A DNA stretch of 13,759 nucleotides from an uncultured Bacteroidales bacterium (GTDB taxonomy: Bacteria > Bacteroidota > Bacteroidia > Bacteroidales > UBA932). The DNA is taken from assembly GCA_946549475.1 (NCBI GenBank), contig CAMNQO010000025.1:1-13759 (forward strand), given 5' to 3'. A program made the position numbers and the translations under genes. The notes under the pieces are model-generated. The model was given only the letters and a program-made list of their open reading frames with translations. It did no database searches and was not told where the DNA came from. This document shows, one piece after another, positions 1-6,518 of this stretch (the first letter of the stretch is position 1; every line of letters starts with the position of its first letter).

Positions 1-1
1 C

Positions 2-172
2 GGGGAGCCTCACGAAGGCTCCCACGCCTGGCCGACCCACAATGACGCGGTATTGACTTTCGTTCCGGATGAAAAGGTTGCTCCCATCCTGGCGGCGATG
101 AAAGAAAAGGACGAAGCGGCACCGGCCCTCGGCTTGCGTTGTTTTGTCTGGAATGTCGAGCAGAGTTGCTGA
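2..172 (+). CDS. PII-like small signalling protein, C-terminal part (5' truncated)
   Basis: An open frame enters from the left edge and ends at a TGA at 170-172, immediately before the ATG of the next gene. The 56 visible residues include GEPHEGSHAWPTHNDAV near the start, then a VPDEKVAPILAAMKEKD stretch, and end GLRCFVWNVEQSC. From memory, this resembles the end of a small PII-fold (ferredoxin-like) protein common in Bacteroidota and often annotated as a nitrogen regulatory PII-like or hypothetical protein. There a flexible loop (G-E-P-H-x-G-x-H-A-W-P) is followed by a beta strand, a helix (the P-D-E-K-V segment) and a final strand. The start and about half of the protein lie outside the window. 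Zero spacing to the downstream prenyl synthase suggests co-transcription. The coding call is firm because of the family-like pattern and the abutting stop; the family assignment is moderate and the function is unknown. Confidence 0.55.
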   Translation, partial: GEPHEGSHAWPTHNDAVLTFVPDEKVAPILAAMKEKDEAAPALGLRCFVWNVEQSC

Positions 173-1204
173 ATGGACGCGGCCCGTCTCAAGGAGTTGC
201 TCGGTGAGGACTGGAAGGCTTTTCAGCGCCTTCTGGCGCATCAACTGGGGACGGATGTCCGCTATCTTGAGAGCCTGAACGGGCAAGTCCTGTCCCATGC
301 GGGGAAACAGTTGCGTCCCTTGCTGACGCTGTTGAGCGCAAGGGTGTGTGCGGCCGCTTCCGGAGCGGACGGCTCTTCCCGGGCTGTGCCGGCGGATGCT
401 GCCGCAGCGGCCTGTCTCCCGCAACTGACCCTGCGTTATGCGGTGGCAGGGGAGTTGCTGCACAATGCGACGCTCCTGCACGATGATGTGGCCGACCAGA
501 GCGACCTGCGCCGCGGACGGCCTACCGTCCGCTCCCTGTTCGGGGCCGATGTCTCCGTCCTGCTCGGCGATTACTGGCTCTCCCGCGCCGTGGATGCCAT
601 CGCCGGTGCTGACGGTTGCGACTTGCAGGTCATCCGTATTTTTACCCGGACTCTCCGCGATCTGGCGGAAGGGGAGATGTTCCAACTCGAAAAGGCGGCT
701 TCCGGCGATACCGATGAAGCGGCTTATCTGCGTATCATCTACGGCAAGACGGCCTCGCTTTTTGAGGCCTGCGCCGAATCCGGGGCCTGTTCCGTGGGTG
801 CGGACGCCGCCCAAAGGCTTGCCGTGGCCACTTATGCCCGCAATGTCGGCCTGGCTTTCCAGATCCGGGACGACATTTTCGATTATTCTCCCGAATGGAA
901 TACCGGAAAACCCTCGTGCGAAGATATTGCCGAAAAGAAAATTACGCTACCTTTGCTGGGGGCTTTCGGGCAGGCGGCCCGCCAGGGCGAGCAGCCGCTG
1001 CGTGCGGCCATCGTACGGGGAGAGGACGGAGTGCGGGAGCGCGTACTGGCTTATGTGCGTGCGCATGACGGCATTGCTTATGCCCAGCACCGTCTGGAGG
1101 CCTTCCTGGAAGAGGCGGTTGCCGCCCTTGATATCTTCCCGGACAGTGTCTGGAAAGAGGCTTTGCGGGATTTGGCGCGATTTATCGGTGACAGAAAGTT
1201 ATGA
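173..1204 (+). CDS. trans-polyprenyl diphosphate synthase (IspB/HepT-type)
   Basis: A 343-residue all-helical isoprenyl diphosphate synthase that condenses isopentenyl diphosphate onto an allylic diphosphate, giving the long side chain of menaquinone or a related lipid. The substrate-binding G-K-Q-L-R-P motif is at 44-49. The first aspartate-rich motif DDVAD (104-108) is followed by RRGRPT (113-118). The YGKTASLF segment is near 190-197, and the second aspartate-rich motif DDIFD is at 233-237 after QIR. Both Mg2+-diphosphate sites therefore look intact. Length fits the family (about 320-350), though an Ala-rich stretch around residues 59-83 is longer than usual between the first conserved helices. 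The ATG directly follows the preceding TGA. The gene ends in an ATGA overlap with holB, which implies translational coupling. Chain length (octa-, nona- or decaprenyl) cannot be read from the sequence with confidence, so no symbol is assigned. Confidence 0.9.
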   Translation: MDAARLKELLGEDWKAFQRLLAHQLGTDVRYLESLNGQVLSHAGKQLRPLLTLLSARVCAAASGADGSSRAVPADAAAAACLPQLTLRYAVAGELLHNATLLHDDVADQSDLRRGRPTVRSLFGADVSVLLGDYWLSRAVDAIAGADGCDLQVIRIFTRTLRDLAEGEMFQLEKAASGDTDEAAYLRIIYGKTASLFEACAESGACSVGADAAQRLAVATYARNVGLAFQIRDDIFDYSPEWNTGKPSCEDIAEKKITLPLLGAFGQAARQGEQPLRAAIVRGEDGVRERVLAYVRAHDGIAYAQHRLEAFLEEAVAALDIFPDSVWKEALRDLARFIGDRKL

Positions 1205-2400
1205 GATTTGCAGACATAGCGGGTTATGACGCCCTCAAAAAGGCGCTGGTCGGAATGGCGGATTCCGGCCGGGTCGCGCACGCTATGCTGCTCTATGAAA
1301 ACGACGGTTGCGGTGCGCTGGCCCTTTCCCTGGCCTATGCCCAGTACCTGGCCTGCGAGCATCCCCATGACGGAGACAGTTGCGGCCATTGTCCGGCCTG
1401 CAACCGCATGGCCAAACTCATCCACCCGGACCTGCATTTTGTGTTTCCGACCAACACCGGCAGCAAAAGCGGCAAGACCAAGGCGGAAAATATCACATCT
1501 GACCTGTACATGGCGGACTTCAGGACCCTGGCCCTGGAGAATCCCTGGTTCCTGGAGCCGCAACTGATGGAGGCCATCGGGCTTGAGGGCAAGTCCTGGG
1601 ATGTCAATGTAGCCGAGGCCAAAGAACTTTCCCGCGTGCTTGCGCTTACCTCCATTGAGGGCGGATGGAAGTTCGTCGTGTTCTATCTGCCCGAGACTTT
1701 GCGGCTGGAGGCGGCCAACAAGTTGCTCAAACTGGTCGAAGAACCACCCGAAAAGACGCTTTTTCTCTTTATTACGCATCAGCCGCAGAAGGTGCTCCAG
1801 ACCATTTTTTCCCGTTGCCAGAGCCTGCGCATCCCGCCTTTGTCTGTCGGGGAGATGGCCGCAGCCCTTGCTTCAAGAGGCTATGCCGGCCGGCCGGCGG
1901 ATGCCTGGAACCCGACAAGTCCTGAAGACGCTTTGCGGCTTTTGCCGGCCGATGCCGCAGAGCAGGCGCGGGTGTGCGGTGGCAGTCTGGGTGCGGCGCT
2001 TTATGCCTTGCGCAGCGGAGATGACAGCCGGCAGTTCGAGCAGTGGTTTGAACAATTGGTGCAGGCCTTGCTGGAGAACAGGCTGCTTGATGCCTGGGCT
2101 GTGGGCGAACAACTTGCTGCGCTTTCTTCCCGCGAAAAACAAAAAGCTTTTTGTATCTTTGTCTCCGATATGCTCAGGAAAATTTTCCTGATACAACGGA
2201 GAATGGACGGGCTGTCCTATGCTACGGCTTCCCGTGGAGAATTGTGCCGCTCGCTTGCCGGCCGGCTTCCGCGCAATTTTGTGCCTCGCTTGCAGCCCGT
2301 GCTGGACAAGACCGTTTATTATATTGACAGAAATGTGAACCAAAAGGTGCTTTTTACGGATTTGATCAACCGGATGAGCATCAATATTACCCGGGCCTGA
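1201..2400 (+). CDS. holB: DNA polymerase III delta-prime subunit
   Basis: A 399-residue clamp-loader subunit of the AAA+ superfamily, part of the complex that opens and loads the beta sliding clamp. A zinc-binding module with Cys 52, 61, 64 and 67 (C-x8-C-x2-C-x2-C) is followed by HPDLHFVFP. KLLKLVEEPPEKTLFLFIT (about 175-192) is the conserved Walker-B/sensor region, and SRC at 204-206 is the arginine-finger motif of delta-prime proteins. The usual P-loop is replaced by YENDGCGALALSLA (32-45) without the GK[ST] lysine, so it probably cannot hydrolyse ATP, as is typical for delta-prime. The C-terminal part (about 270-399) is helical and matches the oligomerisation domain. The start ATG overlaps the previous stop (ATGA), and ricT follows after 16 bases. 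A holB-ricT neighbourhood is common in Bacteroidota. Confidence 0.9.
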   Translation: MRFADIAGYDALKKALVGMADSGRVAHAMLLYENDGCGALALSLAYAQYLACEHPHDGDSCGHCPACNRMAKLIHPDLHFVFPTNTGSKSGKTKAENITSDLYMADFRTLALENPWFLEPQLMEAIGLEGKSWDVNVAEAKELSRVLALTSIEGGWKFVVFYLPETLRLEAANKLLKLVEEPPEKTLFLFITHQPQKVLQTIFSRCQSLRIPPLSVGEMAAALASRGYAGRPADAWNPTSPEDALRLLPADAAEQARVCGGSLGAALYALRSGDDSRQFEQWFEQLVQALLENRLLDAWAVGEQLAALSSREKQKAFCIFVSDMLRKIFLIQRRMDGLSYATASRGELCRSLAGRLPRNFVPRLQPVLDKTVYYIDRNVNQKVLFTDLINRMSINITRA

Positions 2401-2416
2401 GTCCCGGACATGATAT

Positions 2417-3610
2417 ATGGAAAGAGACAACGAAAACAAAAGATACGATTGCTCCCGCGGATGTATCGTCACGGGAGAGAACAGCAGCCAGCCGCAGGTG
2501 GATTATCGTCACGGTTGCTGCAAGTTGCAGGTGTATGACTGGCTCAAAGGCGTGAGCCAGGAGGATGCCAAGGACCTGTTCGAGGTCCGTTTCAAGAATA
2601 CGCGCAAGGGCATCTACCGCAATGCGTCCGGTCAGACGCTCAAGACCGGAGATTTCGTCATCGTGGAGGCGATGACCGGCCACGATCTGGGCATTGTCAC
2701 GCTGGAGGGGCCCATCGTCATGTGCCAGATGGCCGCCAAACACATCGCGCCCGATTCTCCCGACATCAAGAAGATCTACCGCAAGGCCAAATCATTCGAC
2801 ATTGAGAAATGGATGGAAGCGACCTGGCGGGAGCAGGAAACGATGATCCGTTCCCGTCAGATAGCGGCAGAACTGGGTCTTGACATGAAAATCGGAGATG
2901 TGGAGTTTCAGGGAGACGGCACGAAAGCGATTTTCTATTATATTGCGGACGGGCGCGTGGATTTCCGCCAACTCATCAAGCGCTTTGCGGAGGAGTTCAA
3001 GATCCGTGTGGAGATGAAGCAGATCGGTGCGCGTCAGGAAGCCGGTCTCATCGGGGGGCTGGGCGTCTGCGGACGGGAACTGTGCTGCTCCAATTACATC
3101 TGTACCTTCCAGTCGATTTCGACTTCCGCAGCCAAGGTGCAGGATCTCTCGCTCAATCCGCAGAAACTTGCGGGGCAGTGCGGCAAACTCAAATGCTGTC
3201 TCAATTATGAGACGGCCAATTATGCCGACGCCCGTACCCGGATTCCCCGGGTCAGCGAGCCTCTCGAATTGGAGGATGGTCAGGCTTTCCTGATGAAAAC
3301 GGACATTTTGCGGGAGGTGATGTATTTCTCCTACGACAAGTCTTCTTTGTCCAATCTTTACCCCTTGTCCGCAGAAGAGGTCCGGGAGATTATCCGGCTC
3401 AACCGCGCCGGACAGAAACCGGCGTCGCTCAAGGCCGATATCGAGCCGGCTCCTGCGGAGTTTGTCACGGCCGTCGGCGATGACAGCATCACCCGTTTCG
3501 ACAAGACTTCCCGCAGACGCAAGAAAAACCGTGGCCGCAACGGCCGCAACGGCGGGAACAGCAGAAACGGCGGCAACGGCGGCGGCAACGGCGGCAACGG
3601 CGAGCGTTAA
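2417..3610 (+). CDS. ricT: PSP1-domain protein, RicT (YaaT) homologue
   Basis: A 397-residue cytoplasmic protein of the PSP1/RicT family. In Bacillus subtilis RicT works in a small Fe-S complex that steers RNase Y-dependent mRNA maturation; whether that role holds in Bacteroidota is unknown. The PSP1 core shows RVDFRQLIKRFAEEFKIRVEM (about 180-200), QIGARQEAGLIGGLGVCGRELCC (202-224) and LAGQCGKLKCCLNYE (251-265). Cys 218, 223, 224, 229, 255, 260 and 261 are candidate metal-cluster ligands. The N-terminus has extra Cys at 12, 16, 34 and 35. After residue 365 a basic patch (RRRKKNRGR) leads into a Gly/Asn tail at 373-395 built of G-x-N triplets, possibly RNA-binding. The ATG at 2417 was chosen as the first in-frame start after the holB stop; the ATG at 2410 is out of frame. 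trmB follows after 26 bases. Confidence 0.88.
   Translation: MERDNENKRYDCSRGCIVTGENSSQPQVDYRHGCCKLQVYDWLKGVSQEDAKDLFEVRFKNTRKGIYRNASGQTLKTGDFVIVEAMTGHDLGIVTLEGPIVMCQMAAKHIAPDSPDIKKIYRKAKSFDIEKWMEATWREQETMIRSRQIAAELGLDMKIGDVEFQGDGTKAIFYYIADGRVDFRQLIKRFAEEFKIRVEMKQIGARQEAGLIGGLGVCGRELCCSNYICTFQSISTSAAKVQDLSLNPQKLAGQCGKLKCCLNYETANYADARTRIPRVSEPLELEDGQAFLMKTDILREVMYFSYDKSSLSNLYPLSAEEVREIIRLNRAGQKPASLKADIEPAPAEFVTAVGDDSITRFDKTSRRRKKNRGRNGRNGGNSRNGGNGGGNGGNGER
3533..3601 (+). repeat. GGC/AAC codon repeat encoding a Gly-Asn tail
   Basis: Twenty-three codons, nearly all GGC, AAC or CGC, form an imperfect 9-base repeat encoding G-x-N units at the C-terminus of RicT (residues 373-395). Only a Glu-Arg pair and the stop follow. 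The unit is in register with the reading frame, so slippage of whole units would change tail length without breaking the gene. Confidence 0.8.
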
Positions 3611-3636
3611 TTTTCAGGGGCCAGACAGACGACAGT

Positions 3637-4521
3637 ATGGGTAAAGGAAAACTGCGCAAGTTTGCGGAAAATGCGACATTCCACTGTATGGTGCAGCCGG
3701 CACTGGACCAGGTGTTGCACTGCGACCATCCTTTGAAGGGCCGCTGGGGGGCGGATTTCTTTCACAACGACCATCCGATTGTGCTGGAACTGGGTTGCGG
3801 GAAAGGGGACTATACCGTTGCGCTCGCCTGGCGTCATCCGGAAATCAACTACATCGGCATCGACATCAAGGGGGCCCGGATGTGGAAGGGCGCCAAGTTT
3901 GCCGAGCAGAATGGTCTGGGCAATGTCGCTTTCCTGCGTACGCGCATCGAGTTCATCTCTTCGCTGTTTGCCGCAGGGGAAGTCTCCGCCATCTGGCTGA
4001 CTTTCTCCGATCCGCAGATCGGCCGCGAAAACAAGCGGCTGATGTCGCCCCGTTTTCTCAGCCGCTACGCCGGTTTCCTTTCTCCCGGCGGAACGATTCA
4101 TCTGAAGACCGACAGCCGTTACCTCTACGAATATACGCTTGCCCTCTGCGAGGCCAACCAACTGCCGGTCCGCTTTGCCACCCACGACCTCTATGCTCTG
4201 AAGCCTTCCCGTCCCGCAGTTGTGCCGGATGCTTCCCGTCCCGCAGTATCGCAGGCATCTGCTGCGGCATCTGCGGCGGACGGTGGCTCCTGTGCATCGC
4301 TCTGTGAGATGCCACTCGACCCTGCGCTGTTTGAAGTGCAGACCTTCTACGAGAAGCATTTCCTGGCCCAGGGCTATCCAATATGTTATTTGGAATTTTC
4401 CCTTTCCTCCCAAGAAGATGAAAATTCCTTCCCGGAACAAATGTTCCGCTCTCCGGATTGGGACGAAGAACGGTGGGCCGATGAAGACCACCACGCCTTC
4501 GTCATACAGATTCACGATTAA
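3637..4521 (+). CDS. trmB: tRNA (guanine-N7-)-methyltransferase
   Basis: A 294-residue SAM-dependent methyltransferase that makes 7-methylguanosine at position 46 of tRNA variable loops. SAM motif I is LELGCGKGDY (50-59), followed by the acidic strand YIGIDIKGARMWKGA (about 71-85). The catalytic-loop region reads TFSDPQIGRENKRL (122-135), then LKTD at 156-159 and the C-terminal family element TFYEKHF. Most homologues have F-P-D-P at this loop; here Ser124 replaces the Pro. A Ser/Arg/Pro/Ala-rich insertion (about 190-221) makes the protein longer than the usual 220-260 residues; it carries a 9-residue tandem repeat. The ATG at 3637 gives the typical Bacteroidota beginning G-K-G-K-L-R-K-F. It is last in the + strand operon, and its TAA overlaps the stop of the convergent mmdB. 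Confidence 0.93.
   Translation: MGKGKLRKFAENATFHCMVQPALDQVLHCDHPLKGRWGADFFHNDHPIVLELGCGKGDYTVALAWRHPEINYIGIDIKGARMWKGAKFAEQNGLGNVAFLRTRIEFISSLFAAGEVSAIWLTFSDPQIGRENKRLMSPRFLSRYAGFLSPGGTIHLKTDSRYLYEYTLALCEANQLPVRFATHDLYALKPSRPAVVPDASRPAVSQASAAASAADGGSCASLCEMPLDPALFEVQTFYEKHFLAQGYPICYLEFSLSSQEDENSFPEQMFRSPDWDEERWADEDHHAFVIQIHD
4205..4247 (+). repeat. 27-base tandem duplication inside trmB
   Basis: The 16-base word CTTCCCGTCCCGCAGT occurs at 4205-4220 and again at 4232-4247, a period of 27 bases or 9 codons. In protein it gives S-R-P-A-V-V-P-D-A followed by S-R-P-A-V-S-Q-A-S. Downstream, GCATCTGC-type words also recur to give an Ala/Ser run. The reading frame is kept, so it looks like an in-frame expansion of a surface loop. 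Confidence 0.8.
4518..4521. other. Overlapping stop codons of convergent genes (TTAA)
   Basis: The + strand trmB stop TAA occupies 4519-4521 and the - strand mmdB stop TAA is read from 4520-4518, so both ends lie within the palindrome TTAA. There is no intergenic space, and no GC hairpin with a T-run was seen around it. Any transcription termination for either operon must happen inside the opposing gene. Confidence 0.9.
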
Positions 4522-5660
4522 CCCAGAAAACTCAAAAGAATACCTGCCGCAACGGCGGAGCCGATGACACCGGCGACATTGGGGGCCATCGCGTGCATCA
4601 GGAGATGGTTTTTGGGATCGGCTTCGCGGCCGACAGTCTCGCTTACACGGGCGGAATCCGGGACGGCGGACACACCGGCATTGCCGATGAGCGGATTGAG
4701 TTTGCTGCCTTCCGGCCGGAAGAGATTCCAAATCTTCACAAAGCCTACGCCGCAGGTGGTGGCGATGATGAAGGACAGCAGTCCGAGACCGAAAATCATG
4801 ACGGATTTGGCGGAAAGGAATACGTCCGCCTGCGTGGAGGCGCCGACGGTCAGTCCGATAAGCGTCGTGACTACATCGATCAGCGGACCGCGGGCCGTTT
4901 CGGCCAGCCGCCGCGTCACGCCGGATTCCTTAAGCAGGTTGCCGAAGAAGAGCATGCCCAGCAAGGGGAGTCCGGAGGGGACGACGAAGGCGGTGAGGAT
5001 GAAGCCGACGATGGGGAAGATGATTTTCTCGCGCTGGCTGACGGCCCGGGGAGCAGGCATCCGGATGAGGCGTTCCTTCTTGGTCGTCATCAGCAGCATG
5101 ATCGGCTTTTGGATGACCGGTACGAGGGCCATATAGGAATAGGCCGATACCGCGATGGCGCCCATCAGTTCCGGAGCCAGACGGGAGGACAGGAAAATGG
5201 CCGTAGGGCCGTCTGCACCGCCGATAATGCCGATGGCGCCGGCTTCATTGGGGGCGAATCCGAAGGCGAGCGCCAGCACATAAGCGCCGAAAATGCCGAT
5301 CTGCGCGGCGGCGCCGATGAGCATCAGTTTCGGCTGGGATATCAGGGCTGAAAAGTCAGTCATGGCACCGATGCCCAGGAAAATGAGCGGCGGATACCAG
5401 CCCAGTCTCACGCCTTGGTACAAGATGTTGAGTACCGAGTTTTGTTCGTAGATGCTGACCTGCAGGCCGGCCACGAGGGGGATGTTGCCGACGATCATTC
5501 CGAAACCGATGGGGACCAGCAGCAGCGGTTCCCATTCTTTGACGATGCCGAGGGTGATGAAAGTAAGCCCGATCAGAATCATCACCAGATGCTGCCAGGT
5601 CGCATTGGCAAATCCGGTGTATTGCCAGAACTGGGATAGATTTTCGATGATGGTCTCCAT
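4518..5660 (-). CDS. mmdB: Na+-transporting methylmalonyl-CoA/oxaloacetate decarboxylase, beta subunit
   Basis: A 380-residue, highly hydrophobic inner-membrane protein of the OadB/MmdB/GcdB family. It decarboxylates carboxybiotin and couples this to Na+ export. Conserved landmarks are IGAMTDFSALISQP (about 97-110), IGIIGGADGPTAIFLSSRLAP (about 143-163, with Asp150 matching the essential Na+-site Asp of the family), NPLIGNAGVSAVPDSARV (322-339) and the C-terminal PNVAGVIGSAVAAG (360-373). The cytoplasmic stretch around 192-210 is basic. Length is at the short end of the family (380-430). It is last in the mmdA-D-C-B order, starting 6 bases after the biotin protein. Because the operon's carboxyltransferase is the MmdA/PccB type, the methylmalonyl-CoA complex is favoured over oxaloacetate decarboxylase. 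The family call is secure; substrate is inferred from neighbours. Confidence 0.92.
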   Translation of the reverse strand: METIIENLSQFWQYTGFANATWQHLVMILIGLTFITLGIVKEWEPLLLVPIGFGMIVGNIPLVAGLQVSIYEQNSVLNILYQGVRLGWYPPLIFLGIGAMTDFSALISQPKLMLIGAAAQIGIFGAYVLALAFGFAPNEAGAIGIIGGADGPTAIFLSSRLAPELMGAIAVSAYSYMALVPVIQKPIMLLMTTKKERLIRMPAPRAVSQREKIIFPIVGFILTAFVVPSGLPLLGMLFFGNLLKESGVTRRLAETARGPLIDVVTTLIGLTVGASTQADVFLSAKSVMIFGLGLLSFIIATTCGVGFVKIWNLFRPEGSKLNPLIGNAGVSAVPDSARVSETVGREADPKNHLLMHAMAPNVAGVIGSAVAAGILLSFLG

Positions 5661-5666
5661 ACAGCG

Positions 5667-6122
5667 CTATCCCAGACTTACGATGGCAGCCCCTTCCAAT
5701 ACGGAATCCCCTTTCTGCACATGGATGGCCGTGACCGTGCCGTCAAACTCGGCCTCGATGTCGTTCTCCATCTTCATTGCTTCGAGGACGGCCACTTTGT
5801 CGCCGGCCTTGACGGCATCTCCGACAGCCACATTGACCGAGAGGATGACGCCCGGAAGGGGAGAGGTCACTTTCTTGCCGGCACCGGCTGCCGGCGCTGC
5901 CGCAGGAGCGGAATGTGCGGCAGCACCCGAGGCGGAAGCCGGGGCGCTCGCCGCGGCAGGTGCAGCGGCTGCAGCGGCAGCGGGGGCCGGCGCAGCACCG
6001 TCGTCTTCGATGGCTACCTCGTACGCAACGCCGTTGACGCTGACTTTGGCGATACCGTCCTCGACGGATTCAATGTCCACGGTATAGGGATTGTTCCCGA
6101 TTTTGAATTTATACGTTTTCAT
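5667..6122 (-). CDS. mmdC: Biotin carrier subunit of the Na+-pumping decarboxylase
   Basis: A 151-residue biotin carrier. An N-terminal beta-rich region (1-41) leads to a very Ala/Pro-rich flexible linker (about 42-82), then a biotinyl/lipoyl domain (84-151) with the biotinylation motif EAMKMEN; the acceptor is Lys117. SPLPG (87-91) and KGDSVLEG (137-144) are the other typical landmarks. The swinging biotin shuttles CO2 from MmdA to MmdB. I chose the ATG at 6122 (M-K-T-Y-K-F) over an in-frame TTG two codons upstream. The ATG lies 6 bases after the TGA of mmdD, and many homologues begin M-K-x-Y-K-F. The linker's composition is the likely reason for strong GC bias here. It needs a biotin ligase encoded elsewhere. 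Confidence 0.9.
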   Translation of the reverse strand: MKTYKFKIGNNPYTVDIESVEDGIAKVSVNGVAYEVAIEDDGAAPAPAAAAAAAPAAASAPASASGAAAHSAPAAAPAAGAGKKVTSPLPGVILSVNVAVGDAVKAGDKVAVLEAMKMENDIEAEFDGTVTAIHVQKGDSVLEGAAIVSLG

Positions 6123-6128
6123 AGACAA

Positions 6129-6518
6129 TCAATATTTTCTTTTGATGGTGATGATGTAACTCTCTTTGTCATGGACCGATTCGGAGAAATAGCGGTCCAG
6201 GGCCAGGCCGATGACCGCCGGGACTTCTCCGGATGCTTCCAGCGAAAGGGCCGTGGCAATCGCCGCCGCGACTTCCGTTTCCGCTCCGGCCTTGCCTGCC
6301 GCATCTTTTCTCCGGGCCGCTTTCTGCGAATGAACGCCTGTGGGCGCTTCCTCTCTCGTGCTGGCCCATCCGATGAACCGGTAGCAGTATTGCAGCAGGA
6401 AAAGCGTCAGGAATACCACGCTGACGGCCACGAGGGTCATAATCCAGCCGTAGGGATCCTGCTGGGCCATGCGGGCGGCCTTGGCCGCCACATCCAATAG
6501 TACCAGTGTCGTCGTCAT
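6129..6518 (-). CDS. mmdD: Decarboxylase small membrane subunit (OadG/MmdD family)
   Basis: A 129-residue protein with one membrane segment near residues 25-47 (GWIMTLVAVSVVFLTLFLLQ), a charged and Ala-rich cytoplasmic linker (about 52-90), and a C-terminal region ending YIITIKRKY. This matches the architecture of OadG/MmdD subunits, which tether the carboxyltransferase to the membrane beta subunit and stabilise the complex. Primary sequence in this family is poorly conserved, so the call rests on size, the single N-terminal helix and position between mmdA and mmdC. Its ATG overlaps the mmdA stop (ATGA at 6518-6515), indicating coupled translation. The C-terminal segment 90-129 is more structured-looking than in minimal family members. 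Confidence 0.78.
   Translation of the reverse strand: MTTTLVLLDVAAKAARMAQQDPYGWIMTLVAVSVVFLTLFLLQYCYRFIGWASTREEAPTGVHSQKAARRKDAAGKAGAETEVAAAIATALSLEASGEVPAVIGLALDRYFSESVHDKESYIITIKRKY

Noticed and set aside
1294..1335. holB as a pseudogene because its P-loop lysine is absent
   Set aside because: Delta-prime subunits commonly lack a working nucleotide-binding loop; the zinc module, E-E-P-P and SRC motifs are intact.
3607..4731. 374-codon - strand frame opposite trmB and the end of mmdB
   Set aside because: It is antisense to trmB and out of frame with mmdB; the product is Arg/Cys-rich without any domain.
5876..5998. GC-rich repeats near the Ala/Pro linker as a separate repeat element
   Set aside because: It is simply the coding sequence of the flexible linker in the biotin carrier, a normal feature of the family.
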